From NCBI GenBank assembly GCA_963693365.1, contig CAVNZM010000004.1, forward strand, positions 4,092,001-4,156,000: a stretch of 64,000 bases of DNA, read 5' to 3'. This document shows positions 29,429 to 45,267 of the stretch, one piece after another. Positions within the stretch are counted from its first letter, which is position 1. Each line of letters begins with the position of its first letter. The translations under genes and the position numbers were made by a program. Under the pieces are notes generated by a model, which saw only the letters and a program-made list of their open reading frames with translations, searched no databases and was not told where the DNA came from. The stretch is from Amoebidium appalachense (lineage: Eukaryota; Ichthyosporea).

Positions 29429-29849
29429 TATAGATAGTATATATATATCTATATAGACGGGTACATATGCCTGCCAATAGAGAATACCGTCTTAAAAAAC
29501 CACAGAAGTTCGAATTCCAAAAGTATTGTTAACCATACATATAACCCACACAACAGTCTGAGTACCGCGGCCGTGAGGGACACAGACACTCACACCGCAC
29601 GCATGTACTTGGTGATTGTTTTCCTTTTTGATTCCCTTTTTGATCAGTTGCACGGGTCACCCGTCACATTAGTTTTAACGGTAATTACTTATAAGCACCC
29701 ACCGGGCCGACCAAAAATGTTGCTACTGTAGTCAACATCGGTGTTTGCTTCTCTGTTAAGGGCCCTCCGCTATAGGTCGGAACATGCAAACCCATCACAC
29801 CTCCTTTGAATTCTCTCCCATATGCCTCCTGCGACCACAAACCCACCCA

Positions 29850-30656
29850 CCCCCCGCGCGGCCTGGGGGGAGGCCGCACACCGCAAACCGCACCAAAAAC
29901 TTGCAAGAAAACAGCAAGTATGCATGCACATGGGCCCAGCCATGCAGATACATGGACGGTGGCTACATAGTCAATTGTGATAAACAAAACATGCGGGGGA
30001 AAAAAAGTGCCTAAACCGCCAAAAAGTGCTCTGTGTCTCAAAAAGCCATAAGAATTCAATGTTCCTGGAAACAAAAAAAAAAGGGGGGGGGGGGGGGGGG
30101 GGGGGGGGGGAGGGTCGATGCCACACAGATCATTCTATAGTCTTCCTTTGTCTCGCCTTTCCCCGTCTTTTCCTCTTCTTCTTCTTCTTGAGAGGAGGAA
30201 GAGGGAGTCATCTAGCTAGCACGTCTTTCCAAAATAACCCCCCCCCCCACCCCCACCCCCCAACCCACCACCACCACCACCACTACCCACCCACACCCAC
30301 CCACCCACCGCGCGTTGTGGGGGGGAGGCCGCATACCGCGAACCGCACAAAAAACTTGCAAGAAAACAGCAAGTATGCACATGGGCCCAGCTATGCAGAT
30401 ACATGGGTTACCCACCGGGGTGGCTGGGGTGAATACCTGGGCAAAGTGTGTGCAAATAGTTGTGATTGTTTAAAGGTGTGTTAGCTTAGCTAATAATGCC
30501 GGAACACCCTAGGTAGAGTACTGTCGGTGCTGGGTGGAAGACGGTATTTCCCCCGAAGGGCCCAAGGGGTCCCTCCGGGAACAAAACGGGATTAAAAAAA
30601 AAAAATACATGAACGTCGGCTACATAGTCAAAGTCATAAACAAAAACATGCGTGGG

Positions 30657-30690
<34 letters not shown>

Positions 30691-30835
30691 GGAGGGGGTG
30701 GGGAAGTGCCTAAACTGCCAAAAAGTGCTCTGTGTCTCACAAAGCCCATAAGATTCAAAAAAAAAAAAAAAGGGGGGGGGGGGGGGGGGATGGTTTGGTG
30801 CCACACAGATCATCCTATGTTCTCTATTGTCGCTT
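29850..30835 (+). repeat. Diverged segmental duplication
   Basis: Blocks at 29870-30160 recur in the same order at 30325-30410 and 30604-30830. Markers are CTTGCAAGAAAACAGCAAG, GGCCCAGC(C/T)ATGCAGATACAT, CCAAAAAGTGCTCTGTGTCT and CCACACAGATCAT. Each copy has an A-run followed by a G-run at the same place. Other sequence is inserted between the parts of the second copy. Confidence 0.85.
30479..30590 (+). repeat. Dispersed repeat, copy A
   Basis: This stretch starts GTGTTAGCTTA and contains ...GGTGGAAGACGGTA... and a GGG(A/T)CC-rich end. A diverged relative lies at 35829-35945 with the same order of motifs. No terminal repeats are certain. Confidence 0.5.
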
Positions 30836-31006
30836 GATTTGTAGGTGCATGCACCTCTATCAGTATGAAAAAATGCCTCATTTATGTAACGTCCCAGTGT
30901 CACTTGTTTTTTTTTCACAAGGGTCCTATTTCTTTCTTGTTCCTTTTTCTTTCCTCCCTCCCTCCCCCCCCACCCCATCCCCACTTTTGTCACCTTTTAG
31001 TCTATC

Positions 31007-31037
<31 letters not shown>

Positions 31038-31636
31038 TTGCTATCGACCACATGCTCCTTTTCCAGGGGGTTTATTTCAGGGGATATTGAGAAGATATAA
31101 CTTCAACAAGTTCAAAGATCACTGCGAACATCGATGCAGTTGTTTCAAAACTGACGCTTTGCAGTGTCTGATCTACATGACCATTGCGTATTCCGATAAC
31201 ACCTCGGCCGGCAATGAATATATCCGATGATCATGAAGGTTTGGCCAACATCTCTAACGTCCAACGAACCCCTCACCAGTAATGCAGCTCTTGAATATCG
31301 ATTTTTATATTTTATAATGACTTGGATAAGATATTATTTCTCCGAAATTCGATATGCAGTAAGTCGCCAAGGGAAAGTCACGGAAAGTATTTGACAAAAC
31401 ATCGGATTCTGTACAATCAACATATACCACTATGCTACAGACACCACCAGCACCACCTTTGCCTGTTATTACCCCAACACAATTCAAGTGTTTGCATCCA
31501 CATAATTCACATCCGTGTATACCCATTTGCACGCGTAAAAGCTCATGACAACGCGGCACATTTGAACGCATGATAAATGCAAAGCACCCTACTCAGTTGA
31601 ACACCCATTCACATTCCATGCAGGATAATCCACCAA

Positions 31637-32245
31637 TCACTCGTCTCCATCCACCACCACCTCCTCCTCATTGGCTCCCGCACCAATCATGTGCCCCAAT
31701 CCCAGCCTCTTCATCAGCCCACCCATGACGTCATCACACGTGGCATGTAGGCGCAAGTCAGCAATGGGGTCCAAGGGGGTACGCTGCAAATTTGCAATCA
31801 CCAGCCGGGCGGGGGGGTTCTTGCGTGAGGCCTTCTGGGGAATCTGTTTCGTCGAATAGAAGGCATGAGGTTCTTTTCTTTCCCGAGGCCTAGCTTTTTC
31901 TATTTTCTTTCTTTCTTTCTTTCTTTCTTTAGACTTTCTTTCTTTTTTTTTTTGTTTTTTGTTTTTTGATTTTTTTTTTTGGGGGGGGGGGGTGGAGGGG
32001 GAGGGGAAGAGGGGGGGGGGGGGGGGGGGGGGGGGAGGATGGGTATTGCATAGGTATGTGCCAATGACATGCAGTAGTAGTGCGAAGAAAGGGTAGAGAG
32101 GAGAGGATAGCTAAGAAAGAGGGGAAGGGGTGGAGGGGAGGGGGGGTGATTATACATCAGTGTAGAGCTGAAGGCACTGGGAGATCATATAATCTATGTG
32201 TGGGTGTGTGGGTGCGCCGGTTTACAGGCCGTTGAGGGGGGGGGA

Positions 32246-32278
<33 letters not shown>

Positions 32279-34630
32279 GAGGAACGGGGGGAAGGGGGAG
32301 ACGGAAGGGGGGGAAGTGGGTAGGGAGGGGCTGTGTATGCCTCTTGCTTAAACCAACCACCGCTTCTCCCATTTTAGCGTCGGGCCGCTGACCACCAATC
32401 TGACCACCCGAGAGCCACAGTTCTCAAATGTGTCTCAACAATCAAGAGACGCAATTAAATTGTGTCACAATGCCGATGTCGACATACGACAGAGCTAGCA
32501 ATTTCAGCCCGGCGGCTACACGGCGTCACGGAATTGTGCACAGAATGACGTCATCAATGTGGCTCGCAGCCCAGCGGCTAAAATGGGAGTAGCGGTGGTT
32601 GCTTTAACGTGGTGATTTCGTGTCTGTTGTGTGTGTGTGTGTGAGGGGGGGGGGAAGGGGGGGGGATGGAGGGGTGGAGGGAGGGTGAGGGGTAGGGGTG
32701 GGGGGAGGGGGGGGGGGGGGGGAGGGGGGGGGATGCAAGCTGGTTCCAAAAGATTCCGAAGAACAAACACATGGTACACAGACAAGGAAACAGAAGTGCA
32801 ACATTAAAAGACCATAGACATGAAAACGAAAGGCACAAAAAGCACAGGATTGTCGTCATGCCGTAGTAATGAGAAGTGTCTCGTTGTAGGGCAGGGGTCA
32901 TACTAAGAAGGGTAATCTACGGGAGATGAGCGCGGGGAGGGGGGGGGAGGGGGGGGGGGGGAGGGGGGGGGGGGGCTGGGGGGAGGAGGTAATAGAGGAT
33001 GATTTTTTCTTTTGATTTCTTACCATATCGAAGGAAGAAAACGTCAAAGTTTCTCTTTCTATTTTTGAAGTTTCTTTCTTTCTTTTTTTTTTTTTTTGGA
33101 GGGGGAGGGGAGGGGGGGGAATGAGAGGGAAATTAAAAGAAACACAATTAAATATAAAAGAACACACCTGATTGGCTGGGGACACACGCAGGCTGGTGCC
33201 GAGCACAATGCACAGGTCGCACTTTCCAGCCTCCTCAAATGCACGTGTCAGTGCCCCCTCAGGCAGACTCTCACCAAAATTCACAATCGAGTCCAGTAAA
33301 ACCCCCCCGCAGGCCTCACATTTTCGACCGGTCACGTGGTCATACACGTGGTGGGCCGTCCGGGTCTGGTAGTTGCGCAGGTACCTGCGGGATAGGGGGA
33401 AGCAGGGGGGGGGGGGGGGGGGGGGGGGCTGTCACTTAGATGTGCTTTTCTTCTGTGCCACACAATGTGTGTGTGGGGGCGGGGAGGGGTAGAGGTGGGG
33501 GGTTGGAGATGGCGGTGAGGTGTGTATGTGTGTTTGGGGGGGCTCGAATGAATGTGCTGAAATGAATGTGGCAACCCCCTTTTTCCGATCGAATCATTGA
33601 GAAGACAAGGCATGCGGGGAAAGGGGAGAGGGGGGGGGGGGGGGGGGTAATCTGAGACAAGTTGAGGTTGGGGGGAGGAAGGGGGGGAGGGGGAGGGGGG
33701 GGGGGTGCTGCCCGTAGTTATGGTGTCGGTGTTTTCACGCTCTATTACGAAAATCTGTCCTGGTGAGGTGTGTGTATGTTTATGTATGCAGCGTGTCTTG
33801 TGGGTGCCCGTACCAGCGGTAATCTCTTGGGGGGGGGGGGGGGGGGGTGAGGAGGGAGGTGGGGGGAGGGGGGGGGCAGTTAGGTGGGGAGAGGAGAAGG
33901 CAAAGGGCCGAGAGAGAGGGGTGGGTGGGGGTGGTGGTTGCGGGAAGGGGGAAGGGGGGGTCTGGAATGGACATCAGCAGAACGTGGATGAGAGAGAGAA
34001 AGATGGGATAATTGAAGGTAAGAGCATGTGGGGTGCTGTAGGCTGAGAGACAAATAGAGAGCAGGGAGGGTGGATTGGACCGGTGGCGGGCGGGGGGGGG
34101 GGGGGGGGGGGGGAGAAGGGGAGAAGGGGGGGGGGGGGGAGGGAGGGCGGAGGGGGGGGAGATTGGAGGTGAGGGAGAGGGAACAGGGGATGTATGATTG
34201 GAAAGAAGTGTTTGATGAGGTATGGGAAACCGTAAGAAAACGTGTTCGCACATTGTGCATAGGGAGAAGACGATCAGACGGAGGGATATGAGGGTGGGGG
34301 GGGGGGGGTGAGGTGGATGGGGAGGGGTTTTGGGGAGGGGGTTGAGGGGGGGGAGGGGGGAGGGTGCGCGGGGGGGGGGGGGGGGGAGGGGGGGGGGGGG
34401 GTAAAGACTCACTCCTTTCCGCAGTCGCGGCATTTTTCGAGGTATGTGTTGCCGTGCAGCTCACTCAGTGATTGGCCAGAAATCAGGCCACTGCGCACGT
34501 GCAGACCGTCGACGTTTTGGCTGACCACGTGTGAGATGTGACCCTTCTCGTGGAGGATGACAAGGGCACGGTGGGCAAGCGTGGGCTGAGTGTGAGTGAT
34601 GGTGGTGGTCTTGTACCTGTGTGTGTGTGT

Positions 34631-34666
<36 letters not shown>

Positions 34667-35127
34667 GGGGGAGGGGGGAGGGGGGGAGGGGGGGAGGGGG
34701 TAAGAGAGAGAGAGAGAGAGAGAGGGAGGGAGAGAGGGAGAGGGAGAGAGAGAGAGAGAGAGTGTGTGTGTGTGTCTGTGGTGCATGTGCACGAGCGCGC
34801 GTGTTCTTCTTTGATTTATTTGTGGTATGCTTGTGTGCTCTGGCTGTAGGTTGAAAGAAATCACAGCGGGTGTGAATTCTGGGGTTGGTGGGCAGGGAGG
34901 GGTGCGTACACGGGAGGGGGCGGAGGGGAAGGAAGGGGGATGGTCCCAGAAAGAAGGGGGGGATACGAGAGCTAGGGGAGGATGGGGGGGGGGGGGGGGG
35001 GGGGGACTAAGAAATTTGGGGGGATGGGGAGGGGGGGCGGGTTTGTGGTACAGGGAATGAAGTGCAAATCCCCCTCCCAACCTAGGAAAGGGTATGTGGG
35101 TGGTGCAGGTATCTCACTTGCAAGTTG

Positions 35128-35162
<35 letters not shown>

Positions 35163-35626
35163 TTGTACACGGCCCACACATACCGTCTATCACGTGCCTG
35201 TCCTGCTGCACGCAGCTCCCACACTCCCGGACCAGTGGGCAGTTTCGTGTCCATGCCGCTGCGAAAGTCGGGGATTCCCGCACCCGTGCTGATTCCCGCA
35301 CCCGTGCACACAATCACGTGCTTACTCTCGCACACCCACGTGGCAAGCGTGTCGAGACCAGCGCTCAGTTTCTCCTCGCTGTCGAAATACTCCTTTTTGT
35401 CGTCATCGTCCGGAATGTTGTACTGTCCCTGCCTCCCGGGTTTTTGCTCGTGCGTGCCTGTGCCTGTGCCCTCCCCACGTGCACCCCCGGTGGAAACACG
35501 TGCGCTGATGGGGTTGCGTATCTCTCCCCTGCGTGCTGCATCGGTGAAAGTGGCGTGTGCGGGCGTGGTTGCAGAGGAGTGGGTGGCGCTGCTACCACCC
35601 TCGTTGTTGGACGGAGAGTGAGACAT
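31637..35626 (-). CDS. SIRT6/7: SIRT6/SIRT7-type NAD-dependent deacylase
   Basis: Four phase-consistent exons: 35184-35626, 34413-34616, 33168-33384, 31637-31843 (TGA), encoding 356 residues. The NAD-binding motif TGAGIST...GIPDFRSG lies at residues 108-124, SQNVDGLH at 180-187, and the catalytic His in ELHGN at 202. Zinc cysteines form two CxxC pairs at 210/213 and 238/241. Then come NFGESLP at 251-257 and LGTSLRVSP. The C-terminal exon reads [20 protein letters not shown] and [15 protein letters not shown], which is closest to the SIRT6/SIRT7 branch. These enzymes remove acyl groups from histone lysines in the nucleus. About ten extra residues sit between PDFR and GVWEL compared with the human proteins. 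The N terminus (about 80 residues) is Ser/Thr/Gly-rich and unlike them. An in-frame acceptor at 35685 leaves open a further upstream exon. Confidence 0.9.
32347..32608. mobile_element. MITE-like element in sirtuin intron 3
   Basis: Two ~31-bp inverted ends face each other: TTAAACCAACCACCGCTTCTC... at 32348 and its complement ending GGTGGTTGCTTTAAC at 32608. They share CCCATTTTAGC and differ at two or three bases. The interior (~200 bp) is non-coding and unlike the surrounding G-rich intron. Target duplications are not evident. Confidence 0.6.
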
Positions 35627-35828
35627 TTTGTGCCGTGAAAGCTTTGCGGAATAGTGGTGTTCATGTGCACATGTCCCTCTTTGACCTGAAGGGGAATGGA
35701 TGAGATAAGTAAATGCCAGTCATTTGGGCGAGCAAACGGGTTTTGTTCACTCAAACAATAATAACACTTCAAGGGCTATAGGAACACTCCCCCGTGTTCT
35801 AGCCTACCGTAGATCGGCTTGGTGACGG

Positions 35829-35945
35829 TGTGTTAGCTTAAGCGGCTGATTACATCGATTAGCACCCCAGCTAGGGTACAGGCGGATCTTGGTGGAAAAC
35901 GGTAGTTCCTGTGAGGGATCCTTAAGGGGAGCCTCCGGGGGGGAA
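35829..35945 (+). repeat. Dispersed repeat, copy B
   Basis: It starts GTGTTAGCTTA and continues with ...CTAGGGTACAGGC...GGTGGAAAACGGTAGTT... and GGAGCCTCCGGG, matching copy A at 30479 in order but diverged. It lies just upstream of the sirtuin gene. Confidence 0.5.
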
Positions 35946-36350
35946 AACAAGGCATCAAATTGTGACAAAAACAAGACAAAAAAAAACCCCGAAACAGAGT
36001 CTTTCTCCTTTTGAAGTTGGGATTCGCTTCAAGTTGTTCACTAGACGAAGTATTTAGTACAATGTGTTCAACCCCTCTCACGCAGTAAACACAACACACG
36101 CAATATTTTAGTCTACGTTTTCCAGTTACATAAATTTTTGGTAGTTCAAGGGAGAGAGGAACCAAACTTCGAAAAAAAGGGCGGGAGCCTTGGGGGCAAG
36201 AGCTGGGCAAGAGCGGGTTCGAGGAAGGGAAGCAGGATGGGAGAGGGCGAGGGAAGGAGACATGAGGGGGAATTTAAAGGGGTGATAATAACATACAGGA
36301 AGGCCCCTATTATCTTCGTGTATTTATTTCGATATTGGGAAGAAACATAC

Positions 36351-36531
36351 CTTCTTTGTTGCGCCGGAGAATATATGCAAATGTGAAAGCTTCGAGGGGG
36401 TAAGAAACCTCAAGTTGAGGGCCTTCGAACAGAGGCCACGGCGTCCGCTGGCGGCGAATTACGCGATAGTGAGCCACTGATAGAGCAAACCGAGCAAACA
36501 GGTACGTGATATACGAACCAAATTCGGTCAT
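36351..36531 (-). CDS. Candidate first exon (MTEFGSYITYLF...), possibly of the sirtuin
   Basis: An ATG at 36531 opens 60 codons of balanced composition ending at a good donor, GAAG|GTATGT. The one-base remainder fits the acceptor at 35685 (CTTCAG|GTC), from which the frame stays open into the sirtuin ATG at 35626. It could therefore be an alternative sirtuin 5' exon, or the start of another short gene. No domain is recognised. It is divergent from the DNAJC14-like gene at 37117. Confidence 0.35.
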
Positions 36532-37116
36532 CTAAAAGTAAAAAGTTTAATGTTAGCGAATCACTCGTAAACAACAAAAAGATAAGTTGGCAACGAACCT
36601 ATGACAGTTTTTTTCCCATGACCTTCTGGGGTTTACACACTTTATCCGACCTTTTTGGACCCGCCCAAACTTTCATTTCCCGCCTTTGCACACGTGCTTC
36701 GTGTCAGAAATTTCATGTTTTCTTCCCTTAAGAAGCACTGTACCGTGGATACTCTTAGCATTTGCATAGCTAAGTCTGAACCTGTAATCTGCTAAACGAT
36801 GTAGGTCTTATATACATGTTTCAGTGTATATTCGAGAAACCAAGGCGAAGCGTGCAGTTGCAGTACACATGGACCTTCGCAGCTGAGGAATTAGTGCATG
36901 GTAACAAACGTTTAAAGTTTATAGTCTCGTTTCTTAAGAATGAACCGAATGAAGCAAAACTCAACTGTGACATCTCTCTTTGTTTTTCTCAGCTATCAGG
37001 CAAGACAGCCAGGCATAGGTAGTAAAGTAGCAGGCAACCTTTGTTTGTATTTTTTTTTTATTCCAACTCAGGCAACTTTGTAGGGTTCATGTCAGTCATC
37101 TAATCTAATTCAAACC

Positions 37117-38358
37117 ATGGGTGCACTGGCCGAGGCTTTCCAGAAGGGGCTAGCAGCCCAATGGGCGCTCTGTTTTTTTTGCTGCTGGTATCCGTGCACC
37201 TCATTTGAGAGCTTTGGTTCGTTCTGTGTCTTCATCTTCATGTTTTCCTGGGTATTTGAACATGCGCACGAAAACAAGCCCCACCCTGCAATAGACACGC
37301 TTTTCGTCGTGTTGGCCATCTTTTCCTGGGCTTCATTAAGTCCGGCAGCAAAGGGTTTTGGGGTTTCGGCTACCTTTCTTGCCCTTTGGGAGATCTTCTT
37401 GGGTGTGACAGGCTTTTCGTCCAACATTCCCATCGGCACATTTTCCTTGTTCTACGCTTCAAGCACCATATTTTACGATTATTCTTTCATCACCAACTAC
37501 ATAGGGATTGCTCTGGCGCTTTTGTTGCGTGTCTTTCCTTTTGAAGACACCTGGGCTAAAGCCAGTAGGCCACACACAGCGAAAGAACACGGTCGGAACA
37601 GGACACAAGGGCCGACGCATGGCAACGTGGACTCCAAAACTGAAGCAAGCCGGATTCTTTCTGTTACGACACACTACGAGGTTCTGCAGGTAGATGCAAG
37701 TTTAAACGGAGAGGTTTTTCTGGATGCTGTTCGTGTTGCGTATAGAAGGAAGGCGCTTCTTGTTCATCCTGACAAGAATGGGAACGAGGAGCAGTTTCAC
37801 AAGGCGTTCCAGCAACTGCAGGCTGCATACCAAACGCTATCAGACGAAGACGAACGGAAGAAATACGATTTCGAGATGAATGTACACGGAATCGATGAGT
37901 GCGTCGATCCAGCATCTGGAGTTACAAGTTTTGAAATGCCGGTCTCTTGCCATTATAATCCATACAGTGCTCATATGGTCAGAGTCATGAGACAGAAGAA
38001 CAGGCGCAGCTGTAACAAATGTGCAGAGGGGCATGTGATCAATCCGGGCGAGCTGTTCATGGAAGAGACATACGAGTGGGCCCCGTTTATGGGTGTTGTT
38101 CCGTTCTTCAGCACCATACGAAGGGTGTATGTGTATTCGCCCGGTGGTGTGGTTGATATAACTTCGCAGGTCAACTGCTGTCAGACACGACTTCTTTCTT
38201 TCCTGAAACCAAACGAGTGCTCTGTACCTTGTGTGTTGGTGGAGCACAATGAGGGTAGGCGTGGTAGGAACGAAAACAGGAACGAAAATAGGAGCGAAAA
38301 GCCCTGGAAAAAAGAACCGAAGAGGAAGGGGAATAACAAGAAGAAGGGCCGGAGGTAG
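37117..38358 (+). CDS. DNAJC14: DNAJC14-like membrane J-domain protein with Jiv90 domain
   Basis: An intronless 413-codon gene starting at AACCATGG. Hydrophobic segments near residues 16-47, 60-75, 83-100 and 122-140 suggest three or four membrane spans. A J domain follows (about 185-253) with HPD at 217-219 and the usual DKNGNEEQFHKAFQQLQAAY helix. Then comes a Cys/His-containing region, CNKC at 299-302 and H306, with EEYEWAPF-like and GGVVDITSQVNCCQ motifs. It matches the Jiv90 domain that follows the J domain in DNAJC14. The C terminus (380-413) is strongly basic, as in human DNAJC14. In animals DNAJC14 is an ER membrane Hsp70 co-chaperone that affects receptor export; the same location is inferred here. 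Half of the human Jiv90 cysteines (the first CxxC pair) appear absent. An ATTAAA lies at 38426, about 70 bases after the stop. Confidence 0.88.
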   Translation: MGALAEAFQKGLAAQWALCFFCCWYPCTSFESFGSFCVFIFMFSWVFEHAHENKPHPAIDTLFVVLAIFSWASLSPAAKGFGVSATFLALWEIFLGVTGFSSNIPIGTFSLFYASSTIFYDYSFITNYIGIALALLLRVFPFEDTWAKASRPHTAKEHGRNRTQGPTHGNVDSKTEASRILSVTTHYEVLQVDASLNGEVFLDAVRVAYRRKALLVHPDKNGNEEQFHKAFQQLQAAYQTLSDEDERKKYDFEMNVHGIDECVDPASGVTSFEMPVSCHYNPYSAHMVRVMRQKNRRSCNKCAEGHVINPGELFMEETYEWAPFMGVVPFFSTIRRVYVYSPGGVVDITSQVNCCQTRLLSFLKPNECSVPCVLVEHNEGRRGRNENRNENRSEKPWKKEPKRKGNNKKKGRR

Positions 38359-38594
38359 ACTCTGAGCTAGGCGTGACGGTTTGGGAATGTTTTGGTTGGT
38401 AGTTGGGTTAGGTTTCTTTTTTTTTATTAAAATTTTTGACAATGGACACGTGTGTGTGTGTGTGAGGGCAACAATGTGTGCGCCAGGGGGGAGTGGGGGT
38501 GGGGGGGGGACGGGGGAGGGAGGGGGGGATATAGCAGTCGAGATAACAGGGGTGTGTGGGAGCGACAGTGAAATGTGTATTGTCTAATCTTTAG

Positions 38595-38987
38595 CTAATA
38601 GCATTTGCATTTCATGATACCTTTCATAAAAGCTGTTATTAGTGTTGTTGTTGGGTCCCTTTCAATTGTATCTGATCTTGTGCACACACCTATGGTAGCA
38701 GCAAAGTTCTGTATGACCTTAGAAAAGATATCTTGATTGAATAGCATTCCATTCCATGCAATTGTATACGCTGAATCGAGAGTCTGAAGCGCATAAGCTT
38801 GTTGAAGATAAAGCAATGTCTGCATGTATGAATTGTATTCACCGATGCAACCGTTTTCGGTGATGGCCACAGTCAATCTCAGTATAACTGTGTGTTGCAA
38901 CGTTGTTAACTGCCCCCCTCCCCCCCACTCGTTTCCCCCTTGGATTCCTTCGAGTTGAGGCAGAACCTTTCTTAATATATCATACAT
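38595..38987 (-). CDS. Hypothetical terminal exon, helical protein
   Basis: An open frame of natural, non-repetitive composition (YDILRKVLPQLEG...QTLLYLQQAYALQTLDSAY...) runs for 130 codons to a TAG. It is convergent with the DNAJC14-like gene. The frame stays open upstream to a likely acceptor, AAACTTTAG, near 39020, so this may be the last exon of a minus-strand gene whose 5' exons lie in the low-complexity DNA above 39060. I did not find them and recognise no domain. Confidence 0.4.
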   Translation of the reverse strand: MYDILRKVLPQLEGIQGGNEWGGGGQLTTLQHTVILRLTVAITENGCIGEYNSYMQTLLYLQQAYALQTLDSAYTIAWNGMLFNQDIFSKVIQNFAATIGVCTRSDTIERDPTTTLITAFMKGIMKCKCY

Positions 38988-44459
<5,472 letters not shown>

Positions 44460-44572
44460 ATTGCTTCATTCTGATTGGTTGTCACACCGCGGGATTTCCC
44501 GATTGTTCTTCCAATGACATTTTCTATCACTATCGACAGTTCTCCAATATTAGAACAGAAAACGGTTTATAC

Positions 44573-44668
44573 CCAGATGGCCAGATGGCCAGATCAAATT
44601 CAGTCTGTGAGCAGGGGGGGGGGATCCACCTGAAGTCAAAACAATCTGGCCATCTGGCCATGTGGCCA
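44573..44668. promoter_or_regulatory. Subterminal TGGCCAGA motif cluster (left)
   Basis: CAGATGGCCAGATGGCCAGATC is followed ~45 bp later by the inverted CAATCTGGCCATCTGGCCATGTGGCC. That gives about six copies of GGCCA(G/T) in two opposed groups, ~110-210 bp from the element end. Clustered subterminal motifs of this kind bind transposase in many DNA transposons; the role here is inferred. The mirror image lies at 58283-58378. Confidence 0.6.
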
Positions 44669-44838
44669 TAGAATAGATTAGCATGTAAGGCACTGGCTGC
44701 CACCACTGGGGGCCGTGGTTCCGGCAGGAGGGGGGGCACACGTGCAGGGGAGGCAGGGGGTCGGGGGAGGCACACGTGCACAGGAGGCTGGGGAGAGTGG
44801 GGGAACCATGGTTGTGTGATACTATCTATCCCCCATGT

Positions 44839-45267
44839 ATGGCTGAGTTAAGACCATTTGTTCATGTAGCACGGCGCAATGGAAGTGTAGAGAAAGTGGT
44901 GCGTGACATGCTTGCTGATAAGCTTGATGGTACTGTTGAAGTTAATACAATACACGGGCGAATTGATATACTTACAGCTACCGAGCTGATTGAAGTTAAG
45001 TCATGGAACCTATACAAGACAGCAATGGGCCAGATAGTGTTCTACCGTCTGAGCTATCCCATGCACCAGACACGTGTGCACTTTTATGGTAACGAGTTTC
45101 CAAAAGCAGCAAAGATTAAGAGCATTGTGGATGGCTTCATTCTGCATGGCATCCACGTGAGTGCCCAGTGTGGGATGGAAGTCATCTGGCTCACACAGAT
45201 CAACAGCGACGGCCAATTGGAACTCAACAGAGAAGGCTTCACGGCACTGGTCATGCCTAGGTTCTAA
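44839..45267 (+). CDS. PD-(D/E)XK nuclease-like protein, left repeat copy
   Basis: 142 residues from ATG 44839 (MAELRPF). An in-frame GTG at 44776 is upstream but unlikely as a eukaryotic start. The core GRIDILTATELIEVKSW places Asp 11 residues before ExK, the pattern of the PD-(D/E)XK fold. It is followed by GQIVFYRLSYP and TRVHFYGNEFP, matching the GQ...Y/HLFG layout that I recall for small restriction-endonuclease-like proteins of cyanobacteria and large DNA viruses. A helix before the core (VEKVVRDMLADKLDG) fits the fold. The last third is a mixed alpha/beta segment. An AATAAA begins four bases after the stop codon. DNA cleavage during element mobilisation or against competing DNA is an inference. 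All predicted catalytic residues are present, so the gene looks intact. Confidence 0.75.
   Translation: MAELRPFVHVARRNGSVEKVVRDMLADKLDGTVEVNTIHGRIDILTATELIEVKSWNLYKTAMGQIVFYRLSYPMHQTRVHFYGNEFPKAAKIKSIVDGFILHGIHVSAQCGMEVIWLTQINSDGQLELNREGFTALVMPRF

Larger units (their letters stand above)
35627..37116. other. Divergent intergenic region, sirtuin/DNAJC14-like
   Basis: This is the shared upstream region of the minus-strand sirtuin and the plus-strand DNAJC14-like gene. Apart from the candidate exon at 36351-36531 and dispersed repeat copy B, no gene is seen. It is much less rich in microsatellites than neighbouring regions. Confidence 0.5.

Noticed and set aside
44776-44838. GTG start extending the nuclease by 21 residues
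   Set aside because: Spliced genes and AATAAA signals show a eukaryotic context where GTG starts are rare. The extra residues come from a G-rich low-complexity stretch. ATG 44839 is preferred.
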